Below, piece by piece: positions 1 through 11,399 of a stretch of 64,000 nucleotides of DNA (its first letter is position 1; each line of letters starts with the position of its first letter). The notes beneath the pieces are model-generated. The model was given only the letters and a program-made list of their open reading frames with translations, ran no database searches and had not been told where the DNA came from. Source of the DNA: Sycobia sp. Sy_11 (taxonomy: Eukaryota; Arthropoda; Insecta; Hymenoptera; Epichrysomallidae); NCBI GenBank assembly GCA_018907035.1, contig JACCIC010000296.1:124001-188000 (forward strand). Reading direction: 5' to 3'. The position numbers were made by a program, and so were the translations under genes.

Positions 1-1922
1 ATATCGTCGGCGTAGCCTACTGTTATTGAACCAGGCGGTTGTGGAATCCTCAACACGCCATCATACATAATATTCCACAATATAGGTCCCATAACCGAGT
101 CCTGGGGGACTCCCGCGGTAACCTTATGCGATACAATGCCTTCGTCCGTTCGGTATAATATTAACCTATTCTCAAAGTAGTTGGCTACAACATTCTGTAG
201 ATAACCAGGTACTCCGAACTCTTTAATGAAAATTCATAATAGAAGACCAGCGCGCTGAGTTGAAGGCATTCTTGACATCTAGAGTGACAATGACACAATA
301 CTGTTTAGCGCCACCTTTCCATCTCTTACGACTGACTGCATTTCTGACGGTACACACTACCAGTTTAATAGCATCGACTGTTGATTTTGATTTCCGAAAT
401 CCAAATTGGCGTGAGGATAAGCCGTGCAATCCTTCAGTGAATGCTTCCAGTTGGCTAAATATTATTTTTTCAAATATTTTACCTACCGAATCGAGCATAG
501 ACAATGACCTGTATGATGACTGATCATCAAGTGGCTTATTGCCCTTAAGTAACAGAACTAACCTTTGTGTTTTCCAGCAATCAGGAAAAATACCCTCAAG
601 AAGACAAGCATTACATACTTTTAGAAATATAGATGGGTCCTGTATCGCCAACTTAATTGCAGCATTAGGGATACCATCAGGGCCAGGGGCAGCACTGTCT
701 TTAATCTTAGCGTAGGCATTATGTAGCCGCATTTCTGTTATAGGAGGTATATCGTCAGAATGTTGCGTGCGCAGTACAATCCCTTGGGTGTCATTGGGAA
801 AGGTAGCGGAAACAATCTTATCAATCAATACCGTGCTAGTGGGTTGCATTGATGCCCTATTCAATCGTGCCATGACTGTTTTGTATGGTCGTCCCCATAA
901 GTCATTGTTGGCCTCTGCGCACAGTTTAAGCTAGCATCGACGCTTGCTGGCCCTAATGGCCTTGACAAGCGCTCTGTGTGCTTCATTAAATAAACTATTA
1001 AACGTATCACGATGGATGCGGGCACTTTGGGCAGGTATACGTGCGCGATGACATTGCTTGCGCAATTCTGCAATTTCATTTGTCCACCAGTAGACAGATT
1101 GACGATGTTTAAATCCGCTCGTAGTCCTAGTTATCGACGCATCACATGCTTCAGAGATATGCTTCTTGAGTGCATTTGCCAGATGGCCTGGTGCACCATA
1201 TTCTAAACGCTCTTCTGATATGATAGTGGCGAACGCTTCACGGTCTAGCAATCTTATGTTCCATTTCCGTGTGGACATCCACTCATTGCACTTGTTCTTC
1301 ACCTTCTTCTCTGGAATCTCGTACAAGATCGCCCTGTGAGCACTGTGAGTGTAAAGGTTGCTTACTCTCCAATTAAGGATCCGCTGAATCAGGTCATCAC
1401 TGGCGAATGTTACATCAATGACTGATTGTTTATTTCCCCTAATGAAAGTGGATTCAAATCCCTTATCAACCACGTGAAGTTGAAGAGAATTAAGGCCATC
1501 AAGCAGCATAATACCTCTGTTATTTGTTGAAGCACTTTCCCAGCTGTGGACCACGCGTTAAAATCGCCAGCGTTTAATAATGGTTTCTTATCCATGGCCT
1601 CATCAACTAATTTAGATAGAAGAACTTTAAACTGCTCGTCCATCAAGTAATGAGTAGCACATCCACTAAAGACGTATATTTCTTGTATTTTAGCCCTGGA
1701 TATCAATTCGCTCCGATGACTAGATTGCTTTAGTACCTGCCTCTTTTGATCAATCCAGAGGGCCGCTCTATTGCTTGTATCACTTATCCAGCGCTGTGGT
1801 CTGTCCCTATCACAATATGGTACGGAGATTACAGCAATGTTTATTCTTAGCTCCTTTATTGTCTGTTTCAGCAGGTCATGGGCCGTTACGCAATGGTTAG
1901 TATTCAGTTGGAGTATTCTCAC
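1..1922 (-). pseudogene. R1-type non-LTR retrotransposon ORF2 (endonuclease-reverse transcriptase), broken
   Basis: Minus-strand ORF2 remnant of an R1-clade element. From about 1,922 the N-terminus reads RILQLNTNHC and continues to LNAGDFNAW, the AP-like endonuclease core that nicks target DNA. A frameshift near 1,555 moves the frame, which then runs through the endonuclease end and the linker. A TAG at about 931 replaces a codon in the sequence KRRC-stop-LKLC, in the same frame as the following RT. RT motifs include APGPDGIPN, the LDVKNAF block, GVPQDSVMGP and GYADDI, the last at positions 1-21. Another 1-nt frameshift lies near 215-222. The window edge cuts the element inside the RT palm, so the 3' third is unseen. 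No plausible start ATG is visible. The R1-clade call rests on the endonuclease N-terminus and is family knowledge, not a search. Confidence 0.88.
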
Positions 1923-1978
1923 GTTTTATGTCTGTTTAAAAACTCCAGAGTGATCGGGCGCTTGTAGCTGTATGCTGG

Positions 1979-2674
1979 ATGGTTAATCTCCTTTTTTTCC
2001 TTTACATTTACAGTGTAAGCAGCAGGGATTCGTTTACACACAGCTTGAGTAGATGGTCTTTTCTACCACAGTGCCTGCCAAGATTATTTCTGTTAGGGCC
2101 CGAGCACACGGCCGCTAAATGGCTCGTCTGCCAACACCTGAAGAAAAGCCTTATTTCTATTTTTTTTCGAACTCAGCAGGTGACTCATCCGATGCGAACA
2201 TGCCCTGCACGTAGTAACTCAGCTGCGTGGCTATATGTTACATACACCACCGCCGTCTGAGTACCCCCATAAGCTTGCCGCAAGGAACGAGCGATTAGTA
2301 TATTAGTCTCCTTTAGTTCGAGGAGTGATTTCAGAGCCTCTAAGACTTCATCCTTGGTAGTAACTTCATCTATATCTTTAATCTCCAATGTAATAAGATT
2401 AGTCAGGACCGACGTGGATGCGCTATAGCCAACCTTAGTTTCAACAATATGAGCTAACTCATGTGCATTTTTGGCTGACGGTTCTAACTGAAGTACCAGG
2501 GCACCGCTTGCATTTCTGCGTATCCTGTTAACTTCATTCTTCATTGGCCGTAATCAAGATGGAATTAGGTCTATTTCGTCCACTAAGCCTGCGTGCACTA
2601 GGTAATTCTTTATCTTTACCTTTGGGCTTCTTGTGCTTGATGGTCTGCCATTAATTTTCCTTGGCCTCAGACAT
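1979..2674 (-). pseudogene. R1-type ORF1 (gag-like, zinc-knuckle) remnant
   Basis: Minus-strand gag-like ORF1 belonging to the adjacent ORF2. A possible ATG at 2,674 begins MSEAKEN and meets a stop at once. The clear coding stretch is 2,544-2,185, with GALVLQLEPSAKNAHELA and TAVVYVTYSHAAELL, the RNA-binding region typical of R1-clade ORF1. Just after it, W and R positions have become stops (GHVRIG-stop-VTC-stop). Degenerate zinc-knuckle sequence follows to about 1,979 (RCFRCWQTSHLAAVC, then HCGRKDHLLKLC). In living relatives ORF1 binds the element RNA. At least three nonsense lesions make this copy non-functional. Confidence 0.8.
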
Positions 2675-3521
2675 CCTTATAGGTACTCTAACTGCTTCTG
2701 ATGGTCTCCTTAAGCCCAGTGATAACAGAGCGTAGACTCGAGCATAGATCTTCTCACCAAGTCACCGCAGATGATTGTTTCTGCGCGTGATTTCTTGATC
2801 ATGTGTTCAGTGATCATGGATCAGGGACAGTCCCTGATGAGGAGCCGTAGCGAATTCGAAACGTTGGACAAGTCTTCAATTAGGTAAGGGTGTTGGGGAC
2901 AGTCAGACTGCATTTTACTAACAAAGAATTTTTTCAGCTAATATTTTATTTTCAGATTAGTCTACGGGGGTGAATGTAAACAAGGACAGTCTGACTGTCA
3001 TTATAATTTTAATTTAATTTTTAATTTAATTTTTATTTTTAATTTTTATTTTTTATTTTATTTTTATTATTTTTTATTTTTATTTCTTATTTTAATTTTT
3101 ATTATTATTTTTATTTTTTATTTTTATTTTTATCTTATTTTTATTTTTATTTTATTTTATTTTTGGATGGAATTGATTGGACTGTAAGACCAATAAAAAA
3201 ATATTTATTAATTTATGATGATGTTTGATTTGCCCTCCCCAGAATCCGAGGGGGTACCACTGACCATAGAGGCTTGCACTCTATCGCAATAGGTGAGGAA
3301 ATTGATCGGTCTTGCCGGAGTTACTCACTGGGGTATATCCTTGTTTATACCAAACATTAATCATAAGTGGCCTTAAATTCGGGAGGCCCTCCCTATTAGC
3401 TTTTTGTGTCCGCCCTGAGTATTTTATTTCCTCAGAGCCCTCTACAAATTGTAGCGCGCCATCCCCTATGCGCAACCTGGGGAGGCGCCAGATGGGAGAA
3501 AGCAACAAAACTCCACACTGG

Positions 3522-3554
<33 letters not shown>

Positions 3555-3600
3555 CGAAACCAAGCTCACGAATATGTGTATTTATTATAGTTATTTCAGG
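2675..3600. other. Non-coding stretch: 5' flank of R1 element, T/A-rich tract, unassigned segment, GT repeat
   Basis: 2,675-3,000 is probably the 5' leader or flank of the minus-strand R1-type element. It holds a hammerhead-like core on the plus strand (2,834-2,862). 3,000-3,170 is a low-complexity T-rich tract built from TTTTA and TTTTTA units. 3,240-3,510 is moderately GC-rich and unassigned; short open frames on both strands show no recognisable domain. A GT microsatellite occupies about 3,524-3,551. Confidence 0.6.
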
Positions 3601-3884
3601 TATTGAAAGAATAATTTAAATTAATATTAATTAATTTTAATTAGATACAGATACAGATATTTTTAATTATATATAAAATATTAAGAATAATTCTACTTCG
3701 AATATGAGTAAGATATTTCAAGAAAATTCCAATATTATTACACAACTTATTCATGTTTTATAACACCCTTTTTCAGCATAATTGAACGAAAATAAAAAAG
3801 TCTGAGTGGTCCTATATAATAAATAAATCTTTTTGCAAGAATTATTTTAAAAATAAACGGATATGATCGTTTATAATTTAAACC

Positions 3885-4260
3885 ATAGAAAAATTGAAAT
3901 CAATTTTTACATAGTCAGGTATATGTAAATATTTATGAGTATCAATTACTGTAAGTTTTAAAATTATTTCTTATAATTATTCAATAAAATTTGCTTATTG
4001 AAAGTGTGTCTATGCATTCACTTATTTATAACATGAGAATACAGTACTATAAAATATAATTTAAAAATTATTTTAACATGTACTTGCGGGCATGCATTTG
4101 AAAAGTTTATGGTAATTTAAATGTTAAACAACATTGAGGACTAGTAATCTTTTACCAACTTTTACTGAACACTACGCAAAATAAACTATTGTTCCCAGTC
4201 CAACGAATAAATTAAAATTATTGAATGGTAGATTGAATATCTAGGAATGCTTCTTATCAG
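3885..4260 (+). repeat. Repeat family R, partial copy
   Basis: Non-coding AT-rich repeat. 3,885-4,110 aligns by eye with 17,980-18,190 on the same strand. 4,095-4,250 aligns with the reverse complement of about 19,020-19,180, including the shared words CCCAGTCC and AAGTTTATG. The family has no open reading frame and I cannot name its class. Confidence 0.65.
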
Positions 4261-4366
4261 CGTAAATACTTCATTTTATCAATGAAACTTAATCTAGTAC
4301 AACATATGTTAGTAATCTACTATAGTATAATCTACTCCGGTACCAATTTAATAGCAAAAACGATTT

Positions 4367-4367
4367 A

Positions 4368-4453
<86 letters not shown>

Positions 4454-4590
4454 CATACATATATACATACATATATATACAGACATACATACATCCATTC
4501 ATATATATATATACATTCATACTTGTATGTGTGCGTGTGTGCGTGCGTGCGCGCACGTGTGTGTGTGGGTGTGTCTACGCATATACACAT
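4367..4590. repeat. AT microsatellite grading into imperfect ATAC/GT repeats
   Basis: About 60 bp of pure AT dinucleotides followed by ATACAT units, then GT/GC dinucleotide tracts to about 4,575. Long open frames through it on both strands are repeat artefacts. Confidence 0.95.
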
Positions 4591-4598
4591 ATATACCC

Positions 4599-4774
4599 CA
4601 CCCCTCCTCTTTTTTGCTACGCGCACTAGGTGGATTTTTAGATACAAATATAAATTTTAAAATATTTGTATATATGTATATATTTGTATATATACATATA
4701 TTTTAATGTTTTAAAATTTATATTTCTACCTCAAAATCCACCTGGTGCGCGTCGTAAATAAGCGGAGGGGCGGA
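4599..4774. repeat. Inverted repeat (about 65-bp arms, short AT loop)
   Basis: The left arm (about 4,599-4,665) and right arm (about 4,706-4,774) are reverse complements with a few mismatches. Both contain GTGGATTTT next to GCGC sequence and end in a TATAAATTTTAAAA block. About 40 bp of TATATGTATA-type sequence separates them. It may be a palindromic MITE or a hairpin. No target duplication is clear. Confidence 0.7.
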
Positions 4775-4851
4775 TTGAGATAGGCGGAGAAGAACAACGC
4801 CAGCAAAAGGGAATTTACTGTTCGAATTGGGTCTTCATATATATGCATATA

Positions 4852-5234
4852 TGTGGGGATCCAAGCGGAGAGGCCAAGCTATAGCACAAAAACCTTCCGC
4901 GTCAGAAGCCAATCGCACTGACCATCAAGCTCCTCCGGTCCAATGCGCCAATGCCACCGAACTGGACCGCGGCGATTGGCCTGCAGCTAAGAGTGGGGGG
5001 ACAGTAGGGACTATTGTATAAATTAGTATAAATATGGAGCAGGAGAGTGGATCAGGACTTTTTGGCTGGCATCAGTTCTGGCGGAGAGGTCGCTCCAACG
5101 TATTGAACAAACTTTTCGTTCTTGCATTAATTGCAAATATAGCCTACTTATAATCTTATCGAAATAAAGATTGTATTTCTTTCTTAATAAATTCTTTCCC
5201 TATATTTACCATTCCTTTTGTCCATATTCCTACA
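4852..5234 (+). repeat. 5' LTR of an internally deleted LTR retrotransposon
   Basis: Begins TGTGGGGAT and ends ATTCCTACA, which are imperfect inverted termini with the canonical TG...CA. It holds a TATAAAT box near 5,018 and a CAGT initiator at about 5,073. Its last 175 bp recur at 6,537-6,712. The AATAAA-type signals near 5,165 and 5,190 fit an R/U5 boundary. Confidence 0.75.
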
Positions 5235-5238
5235 ATTT

Positions 5239-5256
5239 TGGGGGCTCAGCCGGCAT
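5239..5256 (+). promoter_or_regulatory. Primer binding site
   Basis: TGGGGGCTCAGCCGGCAT begins a few bases after the LTR end. Position and the TGG start are those of a retroelement tRNA primer site. It matches the common tRNA-Pro-type primer site at 15 of 18 positions by my comparison, so the tRNA identity is tentative. Confidence 0.6.
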
Positions 5257-5351
5257 ACAGGCTTAGTAAGGAGTCGTTGCGGAAAAACTAATACGGAGCA
5301 ACTAGAATATTAGCAGGCGGCTAAGCGAGCAAGGCCAGAACGGAGAGAAAA

Positions 5352-6536
5352 TTGGCAGGCGTGCCACACGGACGAAGGATACAGCCTGCAAGAGCGGCCA
5401 AGAAGTCTGTGAAAACTCGATCAGCTCACAGAGCAGTCGTGTGGGAGAGAAGGAGACTCTTCTCTAGAATGTACGACGTGCACGTAGCAAACGCCCATCA
5501 GGCATCTGATGCGAACGCCAACAACAGATCGCTGAATTGCGAGCAGCAAAAGAGCAGGCGGAACGAGCTATGATGCAACTGGAGGCATCAGGGCAACATG
5601 AGGAAAGGCTCCGCCGGCAGGCAGAAGTTGCCAGAGAATTAGAAGGAAAACGATACAAAGAGGAGCTAATGCATCTACAGGAGCAGATGCAACGACTACA
5701 AGCGGCGGCTACTCGGCAGTTCACGGCACGCAGTTTTGTCGTGGATGCTACTGGAGTAGAGACCGACACGCTAGCGAGCAGATCATGGCCAGAACAGCAA
5801 GTTCGGAACGCGTAGACAAACCAGACGCCACCGATAAGCGTCGCAGCTCCAACGACGCCTCAACAGCAGCCGACGGAAGGAAACAGTGATCAACGTCTCA
5901 TTCAGCAGCTGTTGATCGCACTGCGCCAGGAGAGAGCAGTTCGTCCGCGAGTATCGTTTAAGGACGAGGCAGAAGCTCTGGCGAAATTTTCCGGCCTGAC
6001 GATACACAACCTATAACTGCCTGGACAGCTATGATCGAGGAAGTAGCTGTGGTAAACAGGTCGACGGAGCAAGAAATGTGTCTCGCGGCGAAGCTATCGC
6101 TCATCGACCCGGCCGAAAAGTGGATGGCCACACAATGGAGAGCACGCACGTAGGAAGAACTTAAGGATTGTTTGAGGAGCGCATTTGAGTTCAAATTGGA
6201 AGAGCATTGAGTGTTGGAAAAGCTGCGTCAGGGGCGACCGGAACGTGACGAGCCGCTCAGCCAATATGCGCTCCGTATGAGGACGATTGGCAATCGAGGA
6301 GATGTTTCGGAGAAATTAATAATAAAGTACCTCGTTGATGGTATCCCCGGCGAAGTTTTGCAAAAAGTGTCGTTGTACGCATGCCAAAGTTTTGAAGAGT
6401 TGAAAGTGGCCATAGCGACGTACGAAGAGAGGAAGCTTCGCTGAAGCCGTCTGCTGCGAATGAAGGGAACAGTTGGCGGCAGAAACAGAGCAAATGTTTC
6501 AACTGCGGAAAACCTGGTCATATAGGGAAGCAGTGC
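5352..6536 (+). pseudogene. gag remnant with coiled coil and CCHC knuckle
   Basis: Gag of the deleted LTR element, spread over several frames. About 5,515-5,800 encodes a glutamine/glutamate/arginine-rich coiled coil (IAELRAAKEQAERAMMQLEA). About 5,960-6,440 encodes capsid-like sequence (LSLIDPAEKWMATQWRA, then QYALRMRTIGNRG and YLVDGIPGEVLQKVSL). A canonical zinc knuckle, CFNCGKPGHIGKQC, lies at 6,495-6,536. Stops and frameshifts interrupt it near 5,570, 5,813, 6,152, 6,210 and 6,442. The sequence passes directly from the last knuckle cysteine into the 3' LTR fragment, so all of pol is deleted. Without its partners it can only be a non-autonomous relic. Confidence 0.82.
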
Positions 6537-6711
6537 TTTTTGGCAGGCATCAGTTCTGGCGGAGAGGTCGTTCCAACGTATCGAACAAACTTTTTGTTCT
6601 TGCATTAATTGCAAATATAGCCTACTTATAATCTTATCGGAATAAAGCTTGTATTTCTTTCTTAATAAATACTTTCCCTGTATTTACCATTCCTTTTGTC
6701 CATATTCCTAC

Positions 6712-6712
<1 letters not shown>
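6537..6712 (+). repeat. 3' LTR fragment of the deleted element
   Basis: Matches 5,058-5,234 with few differences and ends in the same ATTCCTACA. It starts only about 15 bp upstream of the CAGT initiator, so essentially only R and U5 remain. Confidence 0.85.

Positions 6713-6713
<1 letters not shown>

Positions 6714-6772
<59 letters not shown>
6714..6772. repeat. AT microsatellite
   Basis: Nearly pure AT dinucleotide run directly after the LTR end. Confidence 0.95.
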
Positions 6773-6777
<5 letters not shown>

Positions 6778-7075
6778 CTTTAAAATTACTTTCTACAAAA
6801 GTATGTGAAATAAAGCAAGTATGGTGTGTTGGATATTCTAATCATTTAAAAGCTCTTCTCTAGAATGCATTGTATTTATATATATGATATTTCTATATGT
6901 AATATTAATATATGTAATTTTTTCCTAATTAGACTTCACAATCACACGTAAATATTCCTCATAGTGATCTTAGAAATGATAGATTACATCCACTAGAAGA
7001 TAGTGAAATACAAACGTTAAAATAAATAATGTAAAGTTATCTACTGAAAAATTGATATATATTTAGAAAAGTTCA
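6773..7075 (+). repeat. Repeat family R, rearranged fragments
   Basis: 6,773-6,960 matches 17,760-17,890 (shared CATTTAAAAGCTCTT and CTAATTAGACTTCACAATC). 6,958-7,065 matches 18,554-18,710 (shared CATAGTGATCTTAGAA and GAAGATAGTGAAATACAA). The two pieces are about 700 bp apart in the 18-kb copy and adjacent here, so this copy has an internal deletion. Confidence 0.65.
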
Positions 7076-7084
7076 TGACATATT

Positions 7085-7190
7085 ATATATATCATATCAT
7101 ATCATATCATTTCATACTTCATATCATAGCATATCATAGCATATCATTTCATATCATATCACATCGTATCATATCATATCATATCATATC
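7085..7190. repeat. ATATC pentanucleotide repeat at the 5' end of H1
   Basis: Degenerate tandem ATATC units (with CATAGC and CATTTC variants) that run directly into the conserved start of the Helitron-like element. The same arrangement occurs at about 24,540, 44,035-44,105, 57,465 and 62,325. Confidence 0.85.
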
Positions 7191-8219
7191 ATACTAATTT
7201 ATAAAGACAAAGCATGTTTTTGTTTGTACACGATAACCGAAAAAACAACTAAACCGATCGTTCTGAAATTTGACATATAGATTCAATATTATCTTGGGAA
7301 GGACATAGGCTATGTTTTTTAGTGAAAATTATTATACTTTCATCAATAACTTAAGTTAATGGTTTTAACAATCAGTTTCACCAGCGGCCACTAGGTGGCG
7401 TCTTGAATCACGAACATCAAGTCAAAGTAGTTCGCTTAAAGTATTAATACCAGGCCAGTTCAAACGAATTTATATAATTTATAAATTATAAGTTTGTAAG
7501 AAACTCTTAAAACTTTTGAAAACTAACCTCGAAAAATGTTAATTTAAAATATAATTTTTAAAATTTGAATTTTTTAAATTTAATATTAATTTTTGAATTT
7601 AATTTTAATTTTAATTTTAATTTTAATTAAATTTTAACTTTCAACTTGATCTTAATGTTAACTTATTTCTTAACTCTTAATTTCTCATTTAAAGATATCT
7701 TAGATTTTCAACTCAAACTAACCTCTCTTAAATTAAACTTATATAATTTATATATGACTTATCTCATACCAAATTTTAACTAATTCTATAACTAATATAT
7801 ATATATATATATTTATTTATTTAAAATTTAATCAATCATACATATATTTATATTCATATTCAAATATTTACATATTTATATCAACATTTCTTCATAGCTA
7901 TAATCTCCGACACTCCACATTTCCCTCTACCTTTATCCCCCCCCCCCTCAATCATAAACTGGAGGCAATTACCTTCCTCCACTCATTCGTAAGTCCGACT
8001 CCGTAGGCATGGACACCGGGCTTACCACTGACCTCGACGGTCTTCCCCCCTCCAAAAGCTGATAGAAATTATCATAGGCCTCCAAGATCACATTGACCGC
8101 CTACAAAATATAATATCCACCACCACTACAGACCTAACCTCCACTCAATCGGTGGCAACATCACGCCTCACCACCGGAATTTCTACATCTTCCTCGTCCA
8201 CCATGGATTTCTTTCAGTA

Positions 8220-9181
8220 GGCAGCAATTTTCTACACCCCCGCTACGAAAATAACCGTCTCTGAATCAACTCCGATCTTCGAAGAAGCTGAGTTCATAAA
8301 GCAAGGCTGTAAACGCATCCGCGTTGCCAAATCCGCGCCAACCCTCTCCGATCTGGATTCTGATACAGAAAAAGAATTCTCCATCGCTGTTCGACCCCCC
8401 CCCCGCTACCATCATCATCCGCCAAAAATGATTTGGTCACGGCTAAAGATCGGCATAGAGAAGGCTGGAATCTACGTTCGCCGGGCCGTGAACACCTCCG
8501 ACTCGGTTAAGTTGTACGCGGCAATGGTAGACGGCTTCAGGCATCTAACGCAAACACTCAAATACAATATGCCACCAACCAACTCCCCAAGGAACGGGAC
8601 TTGGTTGTAGTCATTCGTGTATTAACGAAGCCATCCAAGACGAAGACATTTTGGATGAACTAAACTCGAAAGGTTACACCCCACGACGCATTCACCGAAT
8701 ACGTACCGGTGAAAAAATCTGTCCCCTAGTGGCTGTTCACCTCGACCCCTCCTCACCCGCCGCTAAGTCAATCTTCGACTTAAGCACCATCGGTGGCCTC
8801 AATATAAAAGTGGAGGCAAAGAGGAAGTCGAAAGTCATGCCGCAGTGCCGGCGTTGCCTCAAATATAATCACACGGCAAACTACTGCCACACTGCATGGG
8901 CCTGCGCTTTTTACAGCAAAAGTCATGCCACCCCGGCTTGTCCTCTAAAAGACAATAAAAACGCACACTCCACCTGCGCCAACTGCAAAGGAGAGCACAG
9001 GGCAACTTACAGGGGCTGCCCCAAAGCCCCAAAGAAGGTCAAGCCCCCCCAAAAACAAGTGAACCCTCTAAATGTCCCCAAAACACACACCCCCCACCCC
9101 AGTTCACACAGAAAAAGAGTATCACCCCCAATCTTCATAAAAATCGGACAAACCCCATCCGCATCACATATGCGAGCATAG
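8220..9181 (+). pseudogene. Jockey-type ORF1 (gag) remnant with zinc knuckles
   Basis: Gag-like ORF1 in shifting frames. About 8,428-8,600 covers the region before the zinc fingers, with the motif LPKERDLVVVI split by a frameshift near 8,580. 8,651-9,181 is one open frame (DELNSKGYTPRRIHRI at its start). It carries cysteine/histidine knuckles: CRRCLKYNHTANYC, then a second damaged one (CAFYSKSHATPAC), then CANCKGEHRATYRGC. This triple pattern is usual for Jockey-clade gag, which binds and escorts the element RNA. A proline/lysine-rich tail follows. The upstream part (8,220-8,400) is a low-confidence extension. Confidence 0.8.
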
Positions 9182-9312
9182 TGAGCAACAGACCAGCATC
9201 AGCGGCACCGTTGCAAATCAACTCGCTTCCCATTGCCTCCGAATTGCAAAACATCATAATGCAGTTCGTCACGAACATTACCGCCGCTCTCTGCAGACCC
9301 AATAATAGCTAA

Positions 9313-10400
9313 TCCCGAGATAAAGATCCTCAACTGGAACGCCAACGGCATCCTCTGCAGAAATAGATCCCTAGAACTCCTCCAACTCTTGGAGGAGGAA
9401 AACATCGGTATTGTCTGCATCATAGAGGCTCACCTCAACCCATCCCACAAACTCTTCCTTCCAAACTACATCACATATAGGAAGGGCAGAGAGCACTCTA
9501 ATGGTGGGGGTTGGCAATCCTGGTCCACAAATCCTACCGCCACCGTGGAATTACAACTATCTCCATCTTCGAGACAATAGGGGTCGACATCACCCATCTC
9601 TCCCCCGTCACACACAGAACACATGGACTGGCTGCCTCTCAAATTCAACCTAGAGACCTCAGCGTTTCGATGCAGACCCATATTATCGATCCCTCAAATC
9701 GATGAAGAGATCACATCCCTGTCCAATGACATCACCCACGCTGTTAGACTCGCTACATCCTCCGGTCGCCACAAGGCACTAACAATAACCTTCCCGACAG
9801 TATTCTGAAGCCAATTAAGCAAAAGAATAGAATCCGGAACAAATGGCAACATCTTAGATCTCCACTTCTCTAAACCCAACTCAACTCCTTACAAAGGAAC
9901 ATCCAATCTCGGGTAAACGAGCTCAGAAATAGCGGCTTCGACGATTTCATCACTGAAGCCGAAACGCACTCCAAAAACATCTTGTGATAAAATCTATACG
10001 AAGCAGTCGCCCCTGCTTCCCACCACTTAAGCAAAATGGCCAAACCTTCTCATTCGATGAAGCAAAGGCCGAGATCTTCGCATCATCTCTCAGCAATTAG
10101 TGTTCATCTCTTCCCAGCCCACCAGAACTCTCGCCCTTTCATGAGCATGTCTCCCAGACAGCTCAACACTTCCTCCCTTGAAACAGGGATATCACCCCTA
10201 CCTCCCCCAAAGAGATAAGCGACATCATTCGCAGTCTCAAAAACAAGAAAGCCGCTGGCGCTGACAAAATCAACGATTACGCGAATACATTCGTCAAAAA
10301 TCTGAGAAACTCAATTAAACAGCACCCGAACTCAAGAATCGAATCCCTGAGCAGTATCCTTCCTAAATCGACGGAATGCTACGGAGGCCTTGCCACCTGC
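9313..10400 (+). pseudogene. Jockey-type ORF2 remnant (endonuclease, start of RT)
   Basis: Starts with IKILNWNANGI, the first motif of AP-type retrotransposon endonucleases, then EENIGIVCIIEAHL. Frameshifts occur near 9,505 and later. About 10,210-10,310 reads ISDIIRSLKNKKAAGADKIN, the N-terminal RT motif 0/1 region. Homology ends near 10,400, so the catalytic palm with its YADD box is missing. The protein would have nicked target DNA and reverse-transcribed the element RNA. This copy cannot. Confidence 0.78.
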
Positions 10401-10898
10401 TCAACGATCCGTAACCCCATCAGCCACCACCGGCCCGCCAGTGCTTCGTTTTCGTACGTAAGCCTCTGCCCCCATGAAGGCAGAGCCACTAAACTCACCA
10501 ATTCCTCCCTTTTCCCACATCCCACTCCTGCTCCCCCACCTGTACACCGTTCCATTAATAATTTTTATCCCAACAGATAAAGGGAATGATACCTCCGGAT
10601 AGGAATCCCTACGGGGAGGGATTTTAGTCGGTAGGCATGCGAGCAAAGGCTCCATGAATCCGACACTACCACTCTTCGAGTGGTGTCTTTAGAAGATGTC
10701 CCCTCTCCACGTGAACAGAAAAAAAACAAAAAGAAACAAAAAATACAAATGTTCATATCCAACTTTGGGATTCGTATTTTAAAGGAGGTGTAACGTTAGT
10801 CGGTATTATCATTCTTGTTCATCAGGTTAATCTGTCATTATTCTCACACCTTACTGATATCTTTTCATTTTTGTAAATTTTATTTTCTCTTACGTGGG

Positions 10899-10903
<5 letters not shown>

Positions 10904-10939
<36 letters not shown>
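10904..10939. repeat. CT microsatellite in H1
   Basis: A CT run in the same slot as the CT/GA runs in H2, H3, H4 and H5, just after CTTACGTGGGAAAATCT. Confidence 0.92.
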
Positions 10940-10943
<4 letters not shown>

Positions 10944-11335
10944 TTCTTTTTCCTTCTCTTATAAAATGGTTCTGTATGCCAAATCATAATTAATATAGTT
11001 TGTGACGACAAATTATGTTTTTATTTTTATACATTATATTAAGTTCTGAATTGTGACAAGAGCCTATGTTTGTTTTAGTCTGAACAAAAGAAATAATGGC
11101 AAAATAGGGTTCTTTACCAACAATCTCGAAACTATCTATATATAAAAAAAATATATCGTCACCTCTGCATAAAAAGGCAATATCCATCATCATCCAATAT
11201 TTTGCTTGAATTTCAGTTGGCATCACTACGAAAATATTCATGGTATTTAATTGAAAAAACGAAAATATACGAAATATGTATATATGTGTATGTATATATA
11301 TATATATATATATAGTATGTATATTATATTGTAGT

Positions 11336-11380
<45 letters not shown>

Positions 11381-11399
11381 TTAAATACGGTTTCTACTG

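Larger units (their letters stand above)
7490..10745 (+). mobile_element. Jockey-type non-LTR retrotransposon inserted in H1, dead
   Basis: This sequence interrupts H1 between its two conserved parts. It has a leader (7,490-7,930, AT-rich and then GC-rich), ORF1 and ORF2 remnants, a 3' UTR-like tract (10,450-10,710) and an A-rich tail at about 10,718-10,745. The polarity is plus strand. The exact left edge is uncertain because the H1 flank is AT-rich. Most of the RT is missing, so the copy is internally deleted. Confidence 0.7.

Noticed and set aside
3281..3508. 75-codon minus-strand ORF
   Set aside because: No domain, and it overlaps frames on the other strand; short and in an unassigned repeat-like segment.
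4282..4647. Long open frames over the AT/GT microsatellite on both strands
   Set aside because: They encode only Tyr/Ile repeats dictated by the dinucleotide run.
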